The notes beneath the pieces are model-generated. The model searched no databases. It was not told the DNA's origin and saw only the letters and a list, made by a program, of their open reading frames with translations. From the NCBI GenBank assembly GCA_030066355.1, contig JASJBU010000006.1:1-43809 (forward strand): a stretch of DNA of 43,809 nucleotides. The letters run 5' to 3'. Below, piece after piece: positions 26,188 to 36,003 of the stretch. Made by a program: the position numbers and the translations under genes. Origin of the DNA: Gammaproteobacteria bacterium. Its GTDB lineage: Bacteria > Pseudomonadota > Gammaproteobacteria > Chromatiales > Chromatiaceae. Position 1 is the first letter of the stretch, and the number at the start of each line of letters is the position of its first letter.

Positions 26188-27540
26188 TCAGCCGTTTACC
26201 GCACGGGATGCAACCGTTTCAACCCGCTCGCCGCGCAGGGAATTGGGCAGGGCCTCGGTAATCATCACATCGACGAACTGACCAAGCAGATCCGGCGGGC
26301 CGGCGAAGTTGACCACCCGGTTATTCTCGGTACGCCCCGCCAACTGTTCCGGGTCCTTGCGCGCGGGACGATCCACCAGAACCCGTTGTACCCTGCCGAC
26401 CATCTGCCGGGCGATACGCTGGGCCTGGCTGTTGATCAGTTGCTGGAGCTTTGCGAGCCTGGCCTGCTTAACCCGATGGGGCACATCATCCGGCAGCTCG
26501 GATGCCGGAGTCCCCGGACGGCGACTGTAGATGAAGCTGTAGGAATGATCGAAGCCGATCTCCTCGATCAGCCGCAGGGTGTCCTGAAAATCCGCTTCGG
26601 TCTCGCCGGGAAATCCGACGATAAAATCGGAAGAGATGGTAATATCGGGACGTACTTCACGCAGCCTGCGGATCTTGGCTTTGTATTCGGCGGCCATGTG
26701 ACCACGCTTCATCAACCCCAGGATGCGATCCGACCCGGACTGTACCGGCAGATGCAGGAAACTGACCAGTTCCGGCACCCGACCGTAGACCTCGATCAGG
26801 CTATCGGAGAATTCCACCGGATGGGAGGTGGTGAAACGAATACGCTCGATACCCTCCACCGCCGCTACATACTCGATTAATAACGCCAGATCGGCGCTTT
26901 CACAATCATGCATCTCGCCCCGGTAGGCGTTGACATTCTGTCCCAACAGGTTGACTTCCCGCACCCCCTGAGCCGCCAATCCCGCCACCTCCGCGATCAC
27001 ATCGTCAAACGGCCGGCTGATCTCTTCGCCTCGGGTAAAGGGCACCACGCAGTAGGTGCAGTATTTGGAACAACCCTCCATGATGGACACATAGGCCGTC
27101 GGGCCCTCGGCACGGGGCTCGGGCAGATTGTCGAATTTCTCGATCTCAGGAAAGGTGACATCCACCACCGGGTGATGTGTCTGACGCACCTCCCGGATCA
27201 TCTGCGGCAGGCGGTGCAGGGTCTGAGGGCCGAACACCAGGTCAACATAGGGCGCCCGTTCGCGGATCGCCTCACCCTCCTGGCTCGCCACGCAACCGCC
27301 CACACCGATGATCAAGGCAGGATTGCGTTCCTTCCAAGGCCGCCAGCGACCGAGCTGGGAAAAAACCTTCTCTTGGGCCTTCTCGCGTATCGAGCAGGTG
27401 TTGAGCAACAGGACATCCGCCGCTTCAGGTTGATCAGTCAGCTCGAGGCCTTCAGCCACGCGCAGGCCATCCGCCATGCGTGTCGAGTCGTACTCATTCA
27501 TCTGACAGCCAAAGGTCTTGATGTACAGTTTACCGGCCAT
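26188..27540 (-). CDS. miaB: tRNA-2-methylthio-N6-isopentenyladenosine synthase
   Basis: A radical-SAM methylthiotransferase that modifies A37 of UNN-reading tRNAs. The 450-residue protein has an N-terminal UPF0004 domain with three cluster cysteines ([32 protein letters not shown]), the radical-SAM motif CSKYCTYC and a C-terminal TRAM domain ending near [10 protein letters not shown]. The ATG at 27540 ([12 protein letters not shown]) matches the family start; upstream codons in frame are not conserved-looking. It is the first gene of the miaB-phoH-ybeY-corC-lnt operon. Confidence 0.96.
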   Translation of the reverse strand: MAGKLYIKTFGCQMNEYDSTRMADGLRVAEGLELTDQPEAADVLLLNTCSIREKAQEKVFSQLGRWRPWKERNPALIIGVGGCVASQEGEAIRERAPYVDLVFGPQTLHRLPQMIREVRQTHHPVVDVTFPEIEKFDNLPEPRAEGPTAYVSIMEGCSKYCTYCVVPFTRGEEISRPFDDVIAEVAGLAAQGVREVNLLGQNVNAYRGEMHDCESADLALLIEYVAAVEGIERIRFTTSHPVEFSDSLIEVYGRVPELVSFLHLPVQSGSDRILGLMKRGHMAAEYKAKIRRLREVRPDITISSDFIVGFPGETEADFQDTLRLIEEIGFDHSYSFIYSRRPGTPASELPDDVPHRVKQARLAKLQQLINSQAQRIARQMVGRVQRVLVDRPARKDPEQLAGRTENNRVVNFAGPPDLLGQFVDVMITEALPNSLRGERVETVASRAVNG

Positions 27541-27935
27541 AAATGTCCTGAAGTTCAGAAAAACCGCTAGTTTAACTTTTTCCGATCTTTCTCCACAAAT
27601 TCCCCTGCCGCCGAGCATAATGCCCCGGGGATTTCTGCCTACTTCCGCAGCCTAGCCCAACTGCTCGATGGATCAGTGCAATACTGCGCTACGTATGCTG
27701 GAATCATCATCCGCGCTTCTGCGTAGGGAAAACGCTCGATATTTCTGCAGAATCCCGGTCAATCTGGTCTAGAATTGAAGGTAGGATTTTGATTCACTCA
27801 CAGTGACTGTAAGCGCAGATCCTACCCTGCATCCAACCCTCAACCTCAGATTGGGCAGGGTCCTTCAAAGCAGGTGTCGATTGAGGTCAGGGAACGCTTC
27901 TCCAAGCATGCCTTAACCTCAAGGAAGGTGTACCC
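27541..27935. other. Intergenic region between miaB and a lipoprotein gene
   Basis: Divergent upstream region of about 395 bases, more AT-rich than its neighbours on the left side. It contains the nested inverted repeat at 27780-27826 listed separately. A strong ribosome site (AAGGAAGG) lies at its right end. No coding frame is convincing, and I could not place promoters with confidence. Confidence 0.4.
27780..27826. repeat. Nested inverted repeat upstream of the lipoprotein gene
   Basis: GGTAGGAT (27780-27787) and ATCCTACC (27819-27826) are perfect inverted arms. Inside them, TCACT (27794-27798) and AGTGA (27802-27806) form a second hairpin around CAC. It lies 110-156 bases before the lipoprotein start and could be an operator, an attenuator or a small RNA. 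Confidence 0.4.
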
Positions 27936-28658
27936 ATGAAAAGGATTTATCTCCTCATGTCTCTGTTGGTTTCACTCCTCATACTTACAGCATGTGGTGG
28001 AGGTGGGGGTGATGATGATTCCACGCCCACCGACCTTTCAGTGCTTTTCGATATAACGGAATTGAATTCGCTCAATGTGGGTTTGAAATATGAGTTCTAT
28101 CTGGAAGGCACGGACAGTAATGATCACGACTGGGAGGGATCGATCATAGTGACGATCGGTGCCAATGTCACGATTGATGGCGTTACGTACATTCCAGAAG
28201 AGCTCCTTACCTCGCTGACCCACATCCCGACCAATCAAGTCTTCACTTCAACAATAACCGGCTATTACTACCTATCCGGAGAACCTGATTATTTCATCAG
28301 CATCGATTCTGAAGGGGGATACATGCATTGTGATGCCGTCACTGTCTATGCATCACCCGATTTTGTTTCGATCGGCGATACCGGCAATATGACCCAATAC
28401 TCATGCAACAGGTGTACTGATGATACCTGCGCAGATTTTGATAACTATTTTTACGATATCAGAGGGACCTGGTCAGTCGAAAATGGCTATGATGGATACG
28501 CCTATCTAGTCTTTGATACGGAGCGGTTGGACGTACAAACAGATACCAGTATCGAAGAAATCAAGAAATTCAAGATTGACATCTCAGGGACGATCGTAAG
28601 CTTTACTTTCACAACTTACTTCCCAGACGGTTATTGGCGGACCTTAACGAGCCTCTGA
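27936..28658 (+). CDS. Uncharacterised lipoprotein, AT-richer than neighbours
   Basis: A 240-residue lipoprotein. Its signal MKRIYLLMSLLVSLLILTAC ends in a clear lipobox (Cys20), followed by GGGGGDDD, a flexible outer-membrane-type linker. The mature part is acidic and Tyr/Thr-rich, probably beta-sheet. It has Cys132 and a cluster Cys157-x2-Cys160-x4-Cys165 (SCNRCTDDTC) that could form disulfides. The ribosome site AAGGAAGG is strong. The family is unknown to me. The gene is visibly more AT-rich than all neighbours and stands alone between two operons, which fits recent acquisition or relaxed codon use. Confidence 0.78.
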   Translation: MKRIYLLMSLLVSLLILTACGGGGGDDDSTPTDLSVLFDITELNSLNVGLKYEFYLEGTDSNDHDWEGSIIVTIGANVTIDGVTYIPEELLTSLTHIPTNQVFTSTITGYYYLSGEPDYFISIDSEGGYMHCDAVTVYASPDFVSIGDTGNMTQYSCNRCTDDTCADFDNYFYDIRGTWSVENGYDGYAYLVFDTERLDVQTDTSIEEIKKFKIDISGTIVSFTFTTYFPDGYWRTLTSL

Positions 28659-28675
28659 ACCAGAGAGAGAACATC

Positions 28676-28699
28676 CCCCAACTGCAACAGCGGTTGGGG
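28676..28699. terminator. Terminator-like hairpin between lipoprotein gene and gmk
   Basis: CCCCAACTGC and GCGGTTGGGG pair over 10 bases (one T-G pair) around the loop AACA. It lies 17 bases after the lipoprotein stop and 35 bases beyond the convergent gmk stop. There is no T-run, so a shared, possibly Rho-assisted terminator is likely. Confidence 0.55.
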
Positions 28700-28734
28700 A
28701 ATGGATGGTTAGATCATACAGAACCCGGAAGATC

Positions 28735-29406
<672 letters not shown>

Positions 29407-30210
29407 TCAATAGTAGAAACTGGGCCGGGTCCCCTTGGCGGTGTAATAGGGCATCATCTCCTCGGCCAGGTCGCGGAGTACTTGCTGGCGATTCTCCGGA
29501 CTCGGGTGGGTGCTGAGAAACTGCGGTGGACGACCGCCGGAGAGCGATCCCATCTTTTCCCAGAGGGTCGCTGCAGCCCGCGGATCATAGCCCGCCTTGG
29601 CCGCCAGCTCGATACCGATGCGGTCCGCCTCGGCCTCGGCCGTGCGGCTGTTGGGCAGCTCGACAGCCAGCTTCGCCGCAAGCGCAGCACCGGCCAGTGC
29701 CAACTGACTGCTGTCCGACGCGACCCCCACCGCCACCACACCCACCTGACTGGCCATCGCCACCGACATCTTCTCCGCCGTGTGCTTGGCCAGGGCATGG
29801 CTGATCTCGTGGGCCAACACCTGGGCCAATTCATCATCCGTGGGTTTGACCTGTTCGATCAAGCCGGTATAGATGGCCATCTTGCCCCCCGCCATGGCCC
29901 AGGCATTGGCGGTTTCGGAATCATCGATGATCTTCATGCTCCATTCCCATTCCCGGGTCTCCGGCCGCATCTCAACCGCCTGGGCGATAAGTCGGCCGGT
30001 GATCAGGCGCACTCTTGCAGCCAGTTTGGGATCATTATCCAGCTGACCTTTTTCGTCGTATGGCTTGAGCATCTCCACATAGGCCGTTTTGGACGAGCTG
30101 ATTGCCTGTTCCTCGGAGACAATCATCAATTGTTTCCGCCCAGTGGGGCTGGTGGCACAAGCCGATAGGAGAAGAAGCAAGATGATTGTGAGGGTGATTT
30201 GCACTTTCAT
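29407..30210 (-). CDS. M48 family metalloprotease lipoprotein
   Basis: A 267-residue lipoprotein with signal MKVQITLTIILLLLLSAC (Cys18). The zinc protease motif HEISH (His134, Glu135, His138) and the third ligand in RTAEAEADRIG identify an M48 enzyme of the LoiP/YggG or BepA-like group without TPR repeats. Such proteins act in the periplasm on outer-membrane protein quality. The frame is open 14 codons before the ATG at 30210; the lipoprotein signal decides the start. It sits between yicC and gmk on the same strand and probably shares their transcript. Confidence 0.92.
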   Translation of the reverse strand: MKVQITLTIILLLLLSACATSPTGRKQLMIVSEEQAISSSKTAYVEMLKPYDEKGQLDNDPKLAARVRLITGRLIAQAVEMRPETREWEWSMKIIDDSETANAWAMAGGKMAIYTGLIEQVKPTDDELAQVLAHEISHALAKHTAEKMSVAMASQVGVVAVGVASDSSQLALAGAALAAKLAVELPNSRTAEAEADRIGIELAAKAGYDPRAAATLWEKMGSLSGGRPPQFLSTHPSPENRQQVLRDLAEEMMPYYTAKGTRPSFYY

Positions 30211-30248
30211 GTGACACCTATCTGGGTTTGATTGAGAAAAGCTGACAG

Positions 30249-31115
30249 TCACTCGATATTCTGGATCTGTTCACGCATCTGTTCGATCAGGACCTTCATC
30301 TCCACCGCCAAGCGGGTGACTTCGACATTGCTGGATTTCGAGGTGAGGGTATTGGCCTCACGATTCAGTTCCTGCATGAGAAAGTCCAGGCGACGACCTA
30401 CCGGTTCATCAGCGTTCAGGACCCGCTCCACTTCCTCCAGATGCGCCTCCAGTCGATCCATCTCCTCAGCCACATCCAAGCGTTGGGCCAACAGTGCCAT
30501 CTCCTGCTCCAGGCGGTTCTCATCCAACGCTTCCATCACTTCCAACAGGCGTTCCTGTATTCGCGCCTTCACCTCCTTGAGGACTTCCGGCATCAATTCC
30601 CGTACACCTTTGACCTGTTCCTGCATTGCCCGAGAACGCTGCAAGACGATCTCCGCCAGCCGGGAGCCTTCTCGTTGGCGGCTCTCCACCAGACTCTCCA
30701 AGGCCGACTCCAGCAGCTCCATCGCCTGTTGCTTCACGGGGGTGAAATCCCGCTCTTCTTCTTGTAACACACCCGGCCAGCGCAACAACTCCAGGGGCTT
30801 GAGATAGGAGTCCACATGCAGCATCGATGCTACCTCCTGATCAGCCGATACCAGTTGCTCGACCATCCGCCGGTTGACCCGCAAGTTGGACTCCGCCAAC
30901 TCGCCGGATTTGAATTTCAGGCCGACATCCAGCTTTCCCCTGCCAAGGCGCGCTGAGATCTTCTCCCGCACCGCGGTCTCCAGCACCCGCAGTTCCTCCG
31001 GCAGCCGCAGAAACATTTCCAAATAACGATGATTGACTGAACGTAATTCCCAACTGATTTCACCGAGTTCACCCCGGTACTCTTTACGCGCAAAGGCGGT
31101 CATACTACTGATCAT
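30249..31115 (-). CDS. yicC: YicC family endoribonuclease
   Basis: A 288-residue cytoplasmic protein with the family N-terminus SSMTAFARKEYRG, the RSVNHRYLEMFLRLPEELR segment, and the C-terminal ADEPVGRRLDFLMQELNREANTLTSKSSN, followed by the end of the DUF1732 region. YicC proteins are reported as RNases acting on RNA in stress and stationary phase. Length matches E. coli. It is first in a leftward set with the M48 protease and gmk, and divergent from the Ser/Thr kinase gene. Confidence 0.95.
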   Translation of the reverse strand: MISSMTAFARKEYRGELGEISWELRSVNHRYLEMFLRLPEELRVLETAVREKISARLGRGKLDVGLKFKSGELAESNLRVNRRMVEQLVSADQEVASMLHVDSYLKPLELLRWPGVLQEEERDFTPVKQQAMELLESALESLVESRQREGSRLAEIVLQRSRAMQEQVKGVRELMPEVLKEVKARIQERLLEVMEALDENRLEQEMALLAQRLDVAEEMDRLEAHLEEVERVLNADEPVGRRLDFLMQELNREANTLTSKSSNVEVTRLAVEMKVLIEQMREQIQNIE

Positions 31116-31329
31116 TACTTTTCTGCCTGAAACTTCTGTGATCGAGGAAGAACATACCTGTTTCTGATTCGTCGGCTTGTGGAATATGTACCATAATTAC
31201 ATGCTGATTGGATTAATAACAGTCTGCCTCTGAGGCTCAGACGTTTCACTTGCGAGATTTATTTGAACAACGGTCATCTGATGATCCAGGAATCGATACA
31301 TTACATCTGCCCCCAAGGCGTCTGCACTC

Positions 31330-32265
31330 ATGCCGGGCAGTCATAAAATGGATAAGCAACGGGACAGCTTGCCACCGGGCACGGAGATCGACTGTTACCT
31401 GATCATGAAGCTGGTGGCCAGCGGCGGCTTCAGTCTGATCTATCTGGCCGAGGATGAGGACACCCAGGACGAGGTGATCATCAAGGAGTTCCTGCCGAAG
31501 AAGCTGGCCCGACGCGGAGAGTACAACAATGTGGAAGTCATCGAGTCGAAACAGCTCGACAACTACCATCGCAGTCTGCAGCTGTTTTACCAGGAGGTGA
31601 AGGTACTGGCGTCTCTGCGTCATCCGAATATTGTACAGGTTCGAGGCTTCTTTCTGGAACACAATACCGGCTACCTGGTGATGGATCATGAGCGTGGCAA
31701 GAACCTGGCCAGCTATATCAAAAAACGCAGCGGTGGTCTCAGCACCCGATTCATCATGACGGTGTTCCCCCCCATCCTGGATGCCTTGAGCCTGATTCAT
31801 TCGAAAAATCTCCTGCACCTGGACATCAAACCCAGCAACATCCATTTGCGCACCGGTGGCAATCCACTGCTACTCGATTTTGGTGCGGTACACGAACTAC
31901 AGGAGAAGAAGAGCCGGAACGGCCGGGTGGTTACCACCGGCTTTTCACCAGTAGAGCAATATTATCAATCCGGCAATGTGGGTCCCTGGAGCGATGTCTA
32001 CGCCATCGGTGCCAGCATGCGGGCCTGTCTTGACGGAAAGGCACCTCCCTCCGCAATCGAACGTCATGCAAAAGACAAACTGAAGCCTGCCAGCCGAGTC
32101 TATCGGCGGCGCTATCCGGGATTTCTGCTGGATGCCATCGACTGGGCGATGGAAATCGAATACGAGAAACGTCCACAAAACGCCGGGGAGTTCCTCACCG
32201 CCCTGAATCAAAACCCACGGGAGATCAGAAGGGACCCCCTGTCTGACGAACTAAGAGCATCTTGA
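31330..32265 (+). CDS. Stand-alone Ser/Thr protein kinase (Hanks type)
   Basis: A 311-residue soluble kinase with almost no sequence outside the catalytic domain. Visible elements are a degenerate glycine loop VASGGFSLIYLA (residues 29-40; the first and last glycines are Ala and Ser), Lys52 in VIIKEFLP, Glu89 in FYQEVKVL, the catalytic loop HLDIKPSN (Asp165), DFG at 183-185 and GFSPVEQYY in place of the APE region. There is no membrane segment or sensor domain. An in-frame ATG at 31348 is an equally possible start. Its stop overlaps the PP2C start (TGATG), so kinase and phosphatase form a pair. Targets are unknown. Confidence 0.9.
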   Translation: MPGSHKMDKQRDSLPPGTEIDCYLIMKLVASGGFSLIYLAEDEDTQDEVIIKEFLPKKLARRGEYNNVEVIESKQLDNYHRSLQLFYQEVKVLASLRHPNIVQVRGFFLEHNTGYLVMDHERGKNLASYIKKRSGGLSTRFIMTVFPPILDALSLIHSKNLLHLDIKPSNIHLRTGGNPLLLDFGAVHELQEKKSRNGRVVTTGFSPVEQYYQSGNVGPWSDVYAIGASMRACLDGKAPPSAIERHAKDKLKPASRVYRRRYPGFLLDAIDWAMEIEYEKRPQNAGEFLTALNQNPREIRRDPLSDELRAS

Positions 32266-33155
32266 TGAAGTACGAAACCGCACAATCCAGCCGTCTGGGT
32301 AACCGCAAGACCAACCAGGACCGTTGCCTGGTCTTGGAATCTCCGGATTCGATTCTGCTCGCACTGGCAGATGGCATGGGGGGGCATCCGAAGGGGGAGC
32401 AGGCTGCACAGATCCTCATCGACACCGGCCGCAAGGCCTTCCTGACCAGCCGTAAACCCATTTCCAATCCCAGGGTTTTCTTGAACGGCCTGATGGATAT
32501 GGCCCATCAACAGATTCTCGCCTATGGGCAAGCTCAGTCGCCGCCCATCGAGCCGCGCACCACCGGGGTGCTCTGCCTGGTGCAGGAAAACAACGTCTAC
32601 TGGGCACACATCGGCGATAGTCGGCTCTACATCATGCATGAAGGCGTGATTGCCCTGCGTACCGATGACCATTCCTATGTGGAACACCTGCGCCAACAGG
32701 GCGTGATCTCCTCTGCCCAGACCCAGACCCACAGATTCCGGAACTACGTCACTCGCTGCCTCGGTGGCAGCAACAACCATCCGATCCCCGATTTCAGCGG
32801 GCCCTATCAGTTGGAAGAAGGGGATACCATCTTACTCTGTACCGACGGATTCTGGAGCGCCCTGCCCGAACGCCCGTTGGTGGACGCCCTCTATAAGACC
32901 CTCCAGCCACTGGCGGCGATTATCAACACGCTCTCTGCCAAGGCGGAACAGAACAGTCACCCGGAAAGTGACAACGTCACAGTGATCGCGCTGCGCTGGC
33001 AGAAGAAGACCATCAATCTGGAACCTACTGACATTAGCATGTCATTGACCGATAATGCCGCAGCACAAATCCCAGCCGAGAAAAAGGAGGAGGAGGTGCA
33101 ACGGGCCATCTCCGAGCTACGCCACCTGCTGGAAGACTTCGAAAACGAGGAGTAA
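32265..33155 (+). CDS. PP2C-type Ser/Thr phosphatase
   Basis: A 296-residue phosphatase with the PP2C metal-binding motifs: Asp19 in [16 protein letters not shown] (Asp36), [18 protein letters not shown] and SDNVTVIAL. After the catalytic domain (about 1-245) it has a 50-residue tail ending in a charged helix ([20 protein letters not shown]). It probably reverses phosphorylation by the kinase encoded immediately upstream, with which its ATG overlaps. A TTG three bases earlier is in frame and could also initiate. rph follows after 8 bases. Confidence 0.92.
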   Translation: MKYETAQSSRLGNRKTNQDRCLVLESPDSILLALADGMGGHPKGEQAAQILIDTGRKAFLTSRKPISNPRVFLNGLMDMAHQQILAYGQAQSPPIEPRTTGVLCLVQENNVYWAHIGDSRLYIMHEGVIALRTDDHSYVEHLRQQGVISSAQTQTHRFRNYVTRCLGGSNNHPIPDFSGPYQLEEGDTILLCTDGFWSALPERPLVDALYKTLQPLAAIINTLSAKAEQNSHPESDNVTVIALRWQKKTINLEPTDISMSLTDNAAAQIPAEKKEEEVQRAISELRHLLEDFENEE

Positions 33156-33163
33156 GCGATCCT

Positions 33164-33880
33164 ATGAGACCCTCAGGGCGTCGACCCGACGAACTACGCT
33201 CGATCCAGATCACCCGCCACTACACCAAGCATGCAGAAGGCTCGGTGCTGGTCTGTTTCGGTGACACCAAGGTCATCTGCACGGCCTCTGTCGAAGAGCG
33301 GGTACCGCGCTGGATGCTCGGCCAGAGTACAGGCTGGGTCACCGCTGAATACGGCATGCTGCCCCGCTCAACCACCGACCGCATGGGCCGGGAGGCCGCC
33401 CGCGGCAAACAGGGGGGACGTACCCTGGAGATCCAGCGACTGATCGGACGCTCCCTGCGTGCCGCAATCAACCTGCAAGCCCTGGGGGAGCGTACCATCA
33501 CCGTCGACTGTGATGTGATCCAGGCCGACGGGGGTACTCGCACCGCCTCCATCACCGGCGCCTGCATTGCGCTGCATGACGCCCTCGAACACACCAGAAA
33601 GCTGGACCTGCTCGATGCGAATCCGCTACTCGGCCTGGTCGCTTCGGTCTCGGTCGGCATCTACAACGACACGCCTGTGCTCGACCTCGACTATGCGGAG
33701 GACTCCAACGCGGAGACCGACATGAACGTGGTGATGAGCGAACAAGGCGGTTTCATCGAACTGCAGGGCACGGCTGAAGGACAGACCTACAGCCGTGACG
33801 AGCTGAACGCCATGCTCGATCTGGCGGAGCAAGGCATCACCCAGATCAATGAGATTCAGCGGGCTGCCCTGGCTGATTAA
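33164..33880 (+). CDS. rph: Ribonuclease PH
   Basis: A phosphorolytic 3'-5' exoribonuclease that trims tRNA 3' ends. The 238-residue protein has the family start [32 protein letters not shown], the [18 protein letters not shown] segment, the phosphate-binding [31 protein letters not shown] and [19 protein letters not shown]. Length is normal. It is followed by rdgB after 27 bases, a common pairing. Confidence 0.97.
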   Translation: MRPSGRRPDELRSIQITRHYTKHAEGSVLVCFGDTKVICTASVEERVPRWMLGQSTGWVTAEYGMLPRSTTDRMGREAARGKQGGRTLEIQRLIGRSLRAAINLQALGERTITVDCDVIQADGGTRTASITGACIALHDALEHTRKLDLLDANPLLGLVASVSVGIYNDTPVLDLDYAEDSNAETDMNVVMSEQGGFIELQGTAEGQTYSRDELNAMLDLAEQGITQINEIQRAALAD

Positions 33881-33907
33881 CGCCAAACGACACAGGATCC
33901 GATAAGC

Positions 33908-34516
33908 ATGGCAGGACATCACACCGGCGAGCGGATCGTGCTCGCCAGCAACAATGCAGGCAAAGTACGGGAGATCAATCAACTGCTCGCAAGCCAGCGA
34001 ATCCAGGTGGTTACGCAACAGGAGTTCGACATCCCCGACGCCATCGAGGACGGTCTGAGCTTCGTGGAAAACGCCATCAAGAAGGCACGCCATGCTACCG
34101 AGCTGAGCGGGCTGCCGGCCATCGCCGACGACTCAGGCTTAGAGGTGGACGCCCTGCAGGGCGCCCCCGGCATCTATTCCGCCCGCTATGCCGGCGAGGG
34201 GGCGTCGGACCAGGCCAACCTGGAAAAGCTGCTGGACGCGTTACGGGACACGCCCGACGAACGACGCAGCGCCCGCTTCCAATGCCTGCTCGTCTACATG
34301 CGCCATGCGCAGGATCCTACACCGATCATCTGCCAGGGCACTTGGGAGGGCGGCATCCTCAGAGAGCCGGTGGGGGAGAACGGCTTCGGCTACGACCCGG
34401 TGTTCTATGTGCCGAGCCACGACTGCAGCTCGGCGCAACTCCCATCCACGGTAAAGAACCAGCTCAGCCACCGGGGCCAGGCCCTGCAGAAGCTGCTGAC
34501 GGAACTCTCCAAGTAA
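33908..34516 (+). CDS. rdgB: XTP/dITP diphosphatase
   Basis: Removes non-canonical purine nucleotides (XTP, dITP, ITP) from the pool. The 202-residue Ham1-family protein has IVLASNNAGKVREI at residues 10-23, the FVENAIKKARHA segment, the metal/base site ADDSGLEVDALQGAPGIYSARYAG near residue 75, GFGYDPVFYVP and the C-terminal LSHRGQALQKL. It is the last gene of the kinase-PP2C-rph-rdgB series. Confidence 0.96.
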   Translation: MAGHHTGERIVLASNNAGKVREINQLLASQRIQVVTQQEFDIPDAIEDGLSFVENAIKKARHATELSGLPAIADDSGLEVDALQGAPGIYSARYAGEGASDQANLEKLLDALRDTPDERRSARFQCLLVYMRHAQDPTPIICQGTWEGGILREPVGENGFGYDPVFYVPSHDCSSAQLPSTVKNQLSHRGQALQKLLTELSK

Positions 34517-34542
34517 AGATGCTTACTTTCCGAGGTTCGTAA

Positions 34543-34561
34543 GTCGGGATCCCATTCCGAC
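34543..34561. terminator. Hairpin after rdgB
   Basis: GTCGGGAT and ATTCCGAC form an 8-bp stem (one G-T pair) with loop CCC between rdgB and the convergent TRAP permease gene. There is no T-run. A terminator role is likely from position. Confidence 0.4.
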
Positions 34562-34614
34562 ATCACCCTCCGGATCGGAGATCGATGGCGGGAAAGGTTT
34601 CCTGTCCTACAGGG

Positions 34615-36003
34615 CTAGTTTCCGTAGACTAGCTCGGGCAGCCAGGTGGCCAGTTGCGGCCAATAGGCCAACATGCCCAGCATGACCAACTGGATGAGGA
34701 TGAACGGCGCCACCCCACGATAGATCTGACCGGTGGTCACCTGGGCCGGGGCGACCCCACGTAGGTAAAAGAGCGAAAAACCGAAGGGCGGGGTCAGGAA
34801 GGAAGTCTGCAGATTGATCGCGATCATCACCCCCAACCATACCGGATCGAGCCCCATGGCCAGCAGGATCGGCCCGATGATGGGCACTACTACGAAGGTG
34901 ATCTCGATAAAGTCGAGGATGAAGCCGAGCAGGAACATCACCAGCATCACCACCAGCATGGCCCCAATCACCCCGCCTGGCAGGTCAGAGAGCAGATCGG
35001 TCACCACTTCGTCACCGCCGAATCCACGAAATACCAGAGAGAAGAGTGAGGCGCCGATGAAGATCAGAAAGACCATGCTGGTGACCCGGGTGGTGCCGCT
35101 CATCACCGCCTTCAGGGTCTCCATATTCAGCTGCTTCTGACTCAGGGCGAGCAACATGGCGCCGATGGCCCCGACAGAAGCGGCCTCCGTGGGAGTCGCC
35201 AGCCCCCCCAGGATTGACCCCAGCACCGCCACGATCAGCAGCAAAGGCGGTACCAACACGCGCAGCACCCGCTGGAGGAGCAGCCATTTATCCTGCTCCC
35301 GCTCCTCCGGCGGAATAGCCGGAACCGATTCGGGTTTGAAAAGCGCCACACCGGCCAGATAGAGCAGATAGAGCAGCACCAACAACAGGCCGGGAATGAT
35401 CGCCCCCACAAACAGATCACCCACCGAGACCGTGTCCGGCGAATAGACACCGATATCCAGCTGGGCCTGCTGGTAGGCCGCTGAGAGCACGTCCCCGAGT
35501 AGTACCAGGATGATGGAGGGGGGTATGATCTGCCCCAGGGTGCCGGCGGCGCAGATGATGCCGGTGGAGACACTGGGGTCGTAGTTGCGCCGCAGCATGG
35601 TGGGCAGGGAGAGCAGCCCCATGGTCACCACCGTGGCGCCGACGATGCCGGTACTGGCCGCCAGCAGCATGCCCACCAGGGTCACCGAGATGCCCAGCCC
35701 GCCCCGCAATGGACCGAACAGGGTCGCCATGGTATCCAACAGGTTCTCCGCCACCCGGGAGCGTTCCAGCATCACCCCCATGAAGACGAACAGGGGTACT
35801 GCGATCAGGGTCTCGTTGGTCATGATGCCGAACAGGCGGTTGGGCAGGGCCTGCAGGAACGCCGCATCGAAATGACCGGTCATGCCGCCGATCCAGGCGA
35901 AAGCCAGTGCTGTGCCGCCCAACGAGAAGGCCACCGGGTAACCCAGCAGCAAGACCAGACAGACCGTCAGGAACAGCAACAGAGGCAGGATTTCCGGGCT
36001 CAC
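34615..36003 (-). CDS. TRAP transporter large permease (DctM-like)
   Basis: A 462-residue inner-membrane protein with about twelve hydrophobic segments. TRAP large-subunit landmarks include ALPNRLFGIMTNETLIAVPLFVFMGVMLERSRVAENLL, ASTGIVGATVVTMGLLSLPTML, GIICAAGTLGQIIPPSIILVL and LNMETLKAVMSGTTRVTSMVFLI. It drives sodium- or proton-coupled uptake of organic acids delivered by a binding protein. It overlaps the small permease gene by 4 bases. The substrate cannot be read from this subunit. Confidence 0.94.
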   Translation of the reverse strand: MSPEILPLLLFLTVCLVLLLGYPVAFSLGGTALAFAWIGGMTGHFDAAFLQALPNRLFGIMTNETLIAVPLFVFMGVMLERSRVAENLLDTMATLFGPLRGGLGISVTLVGMLLAASTGIVGATVVTMGLLSLPTMLRRNYDPSVSTGIICAAGTLGQIIPPSIILVLLGDVLSAAYQQAQLDIGVYSPDTVSVGDLFVGAIIPGLLLVLLYLLYLAGVALFKPESVPAIPPEEREQDKWLLLQRVLRVLVPPLLLIVAVLGSILGGLATPTEAASVGAIGAMLLALSQKQLNMETLKAVMSGTTRVTSMVFLIFIGASLFSLVFRGFGGDEVVTDLLSDLPGGVIGAMLVVMLVMFLLGFILDFIEITFVVVPIIGPILLAMGLDPVWLGVMIAINLQTSFLTPPFGFSLFYLRGVAPAQVTTGQIYRGVAPFILIQLVMLGMLAYWPQLATWLPELVYGN

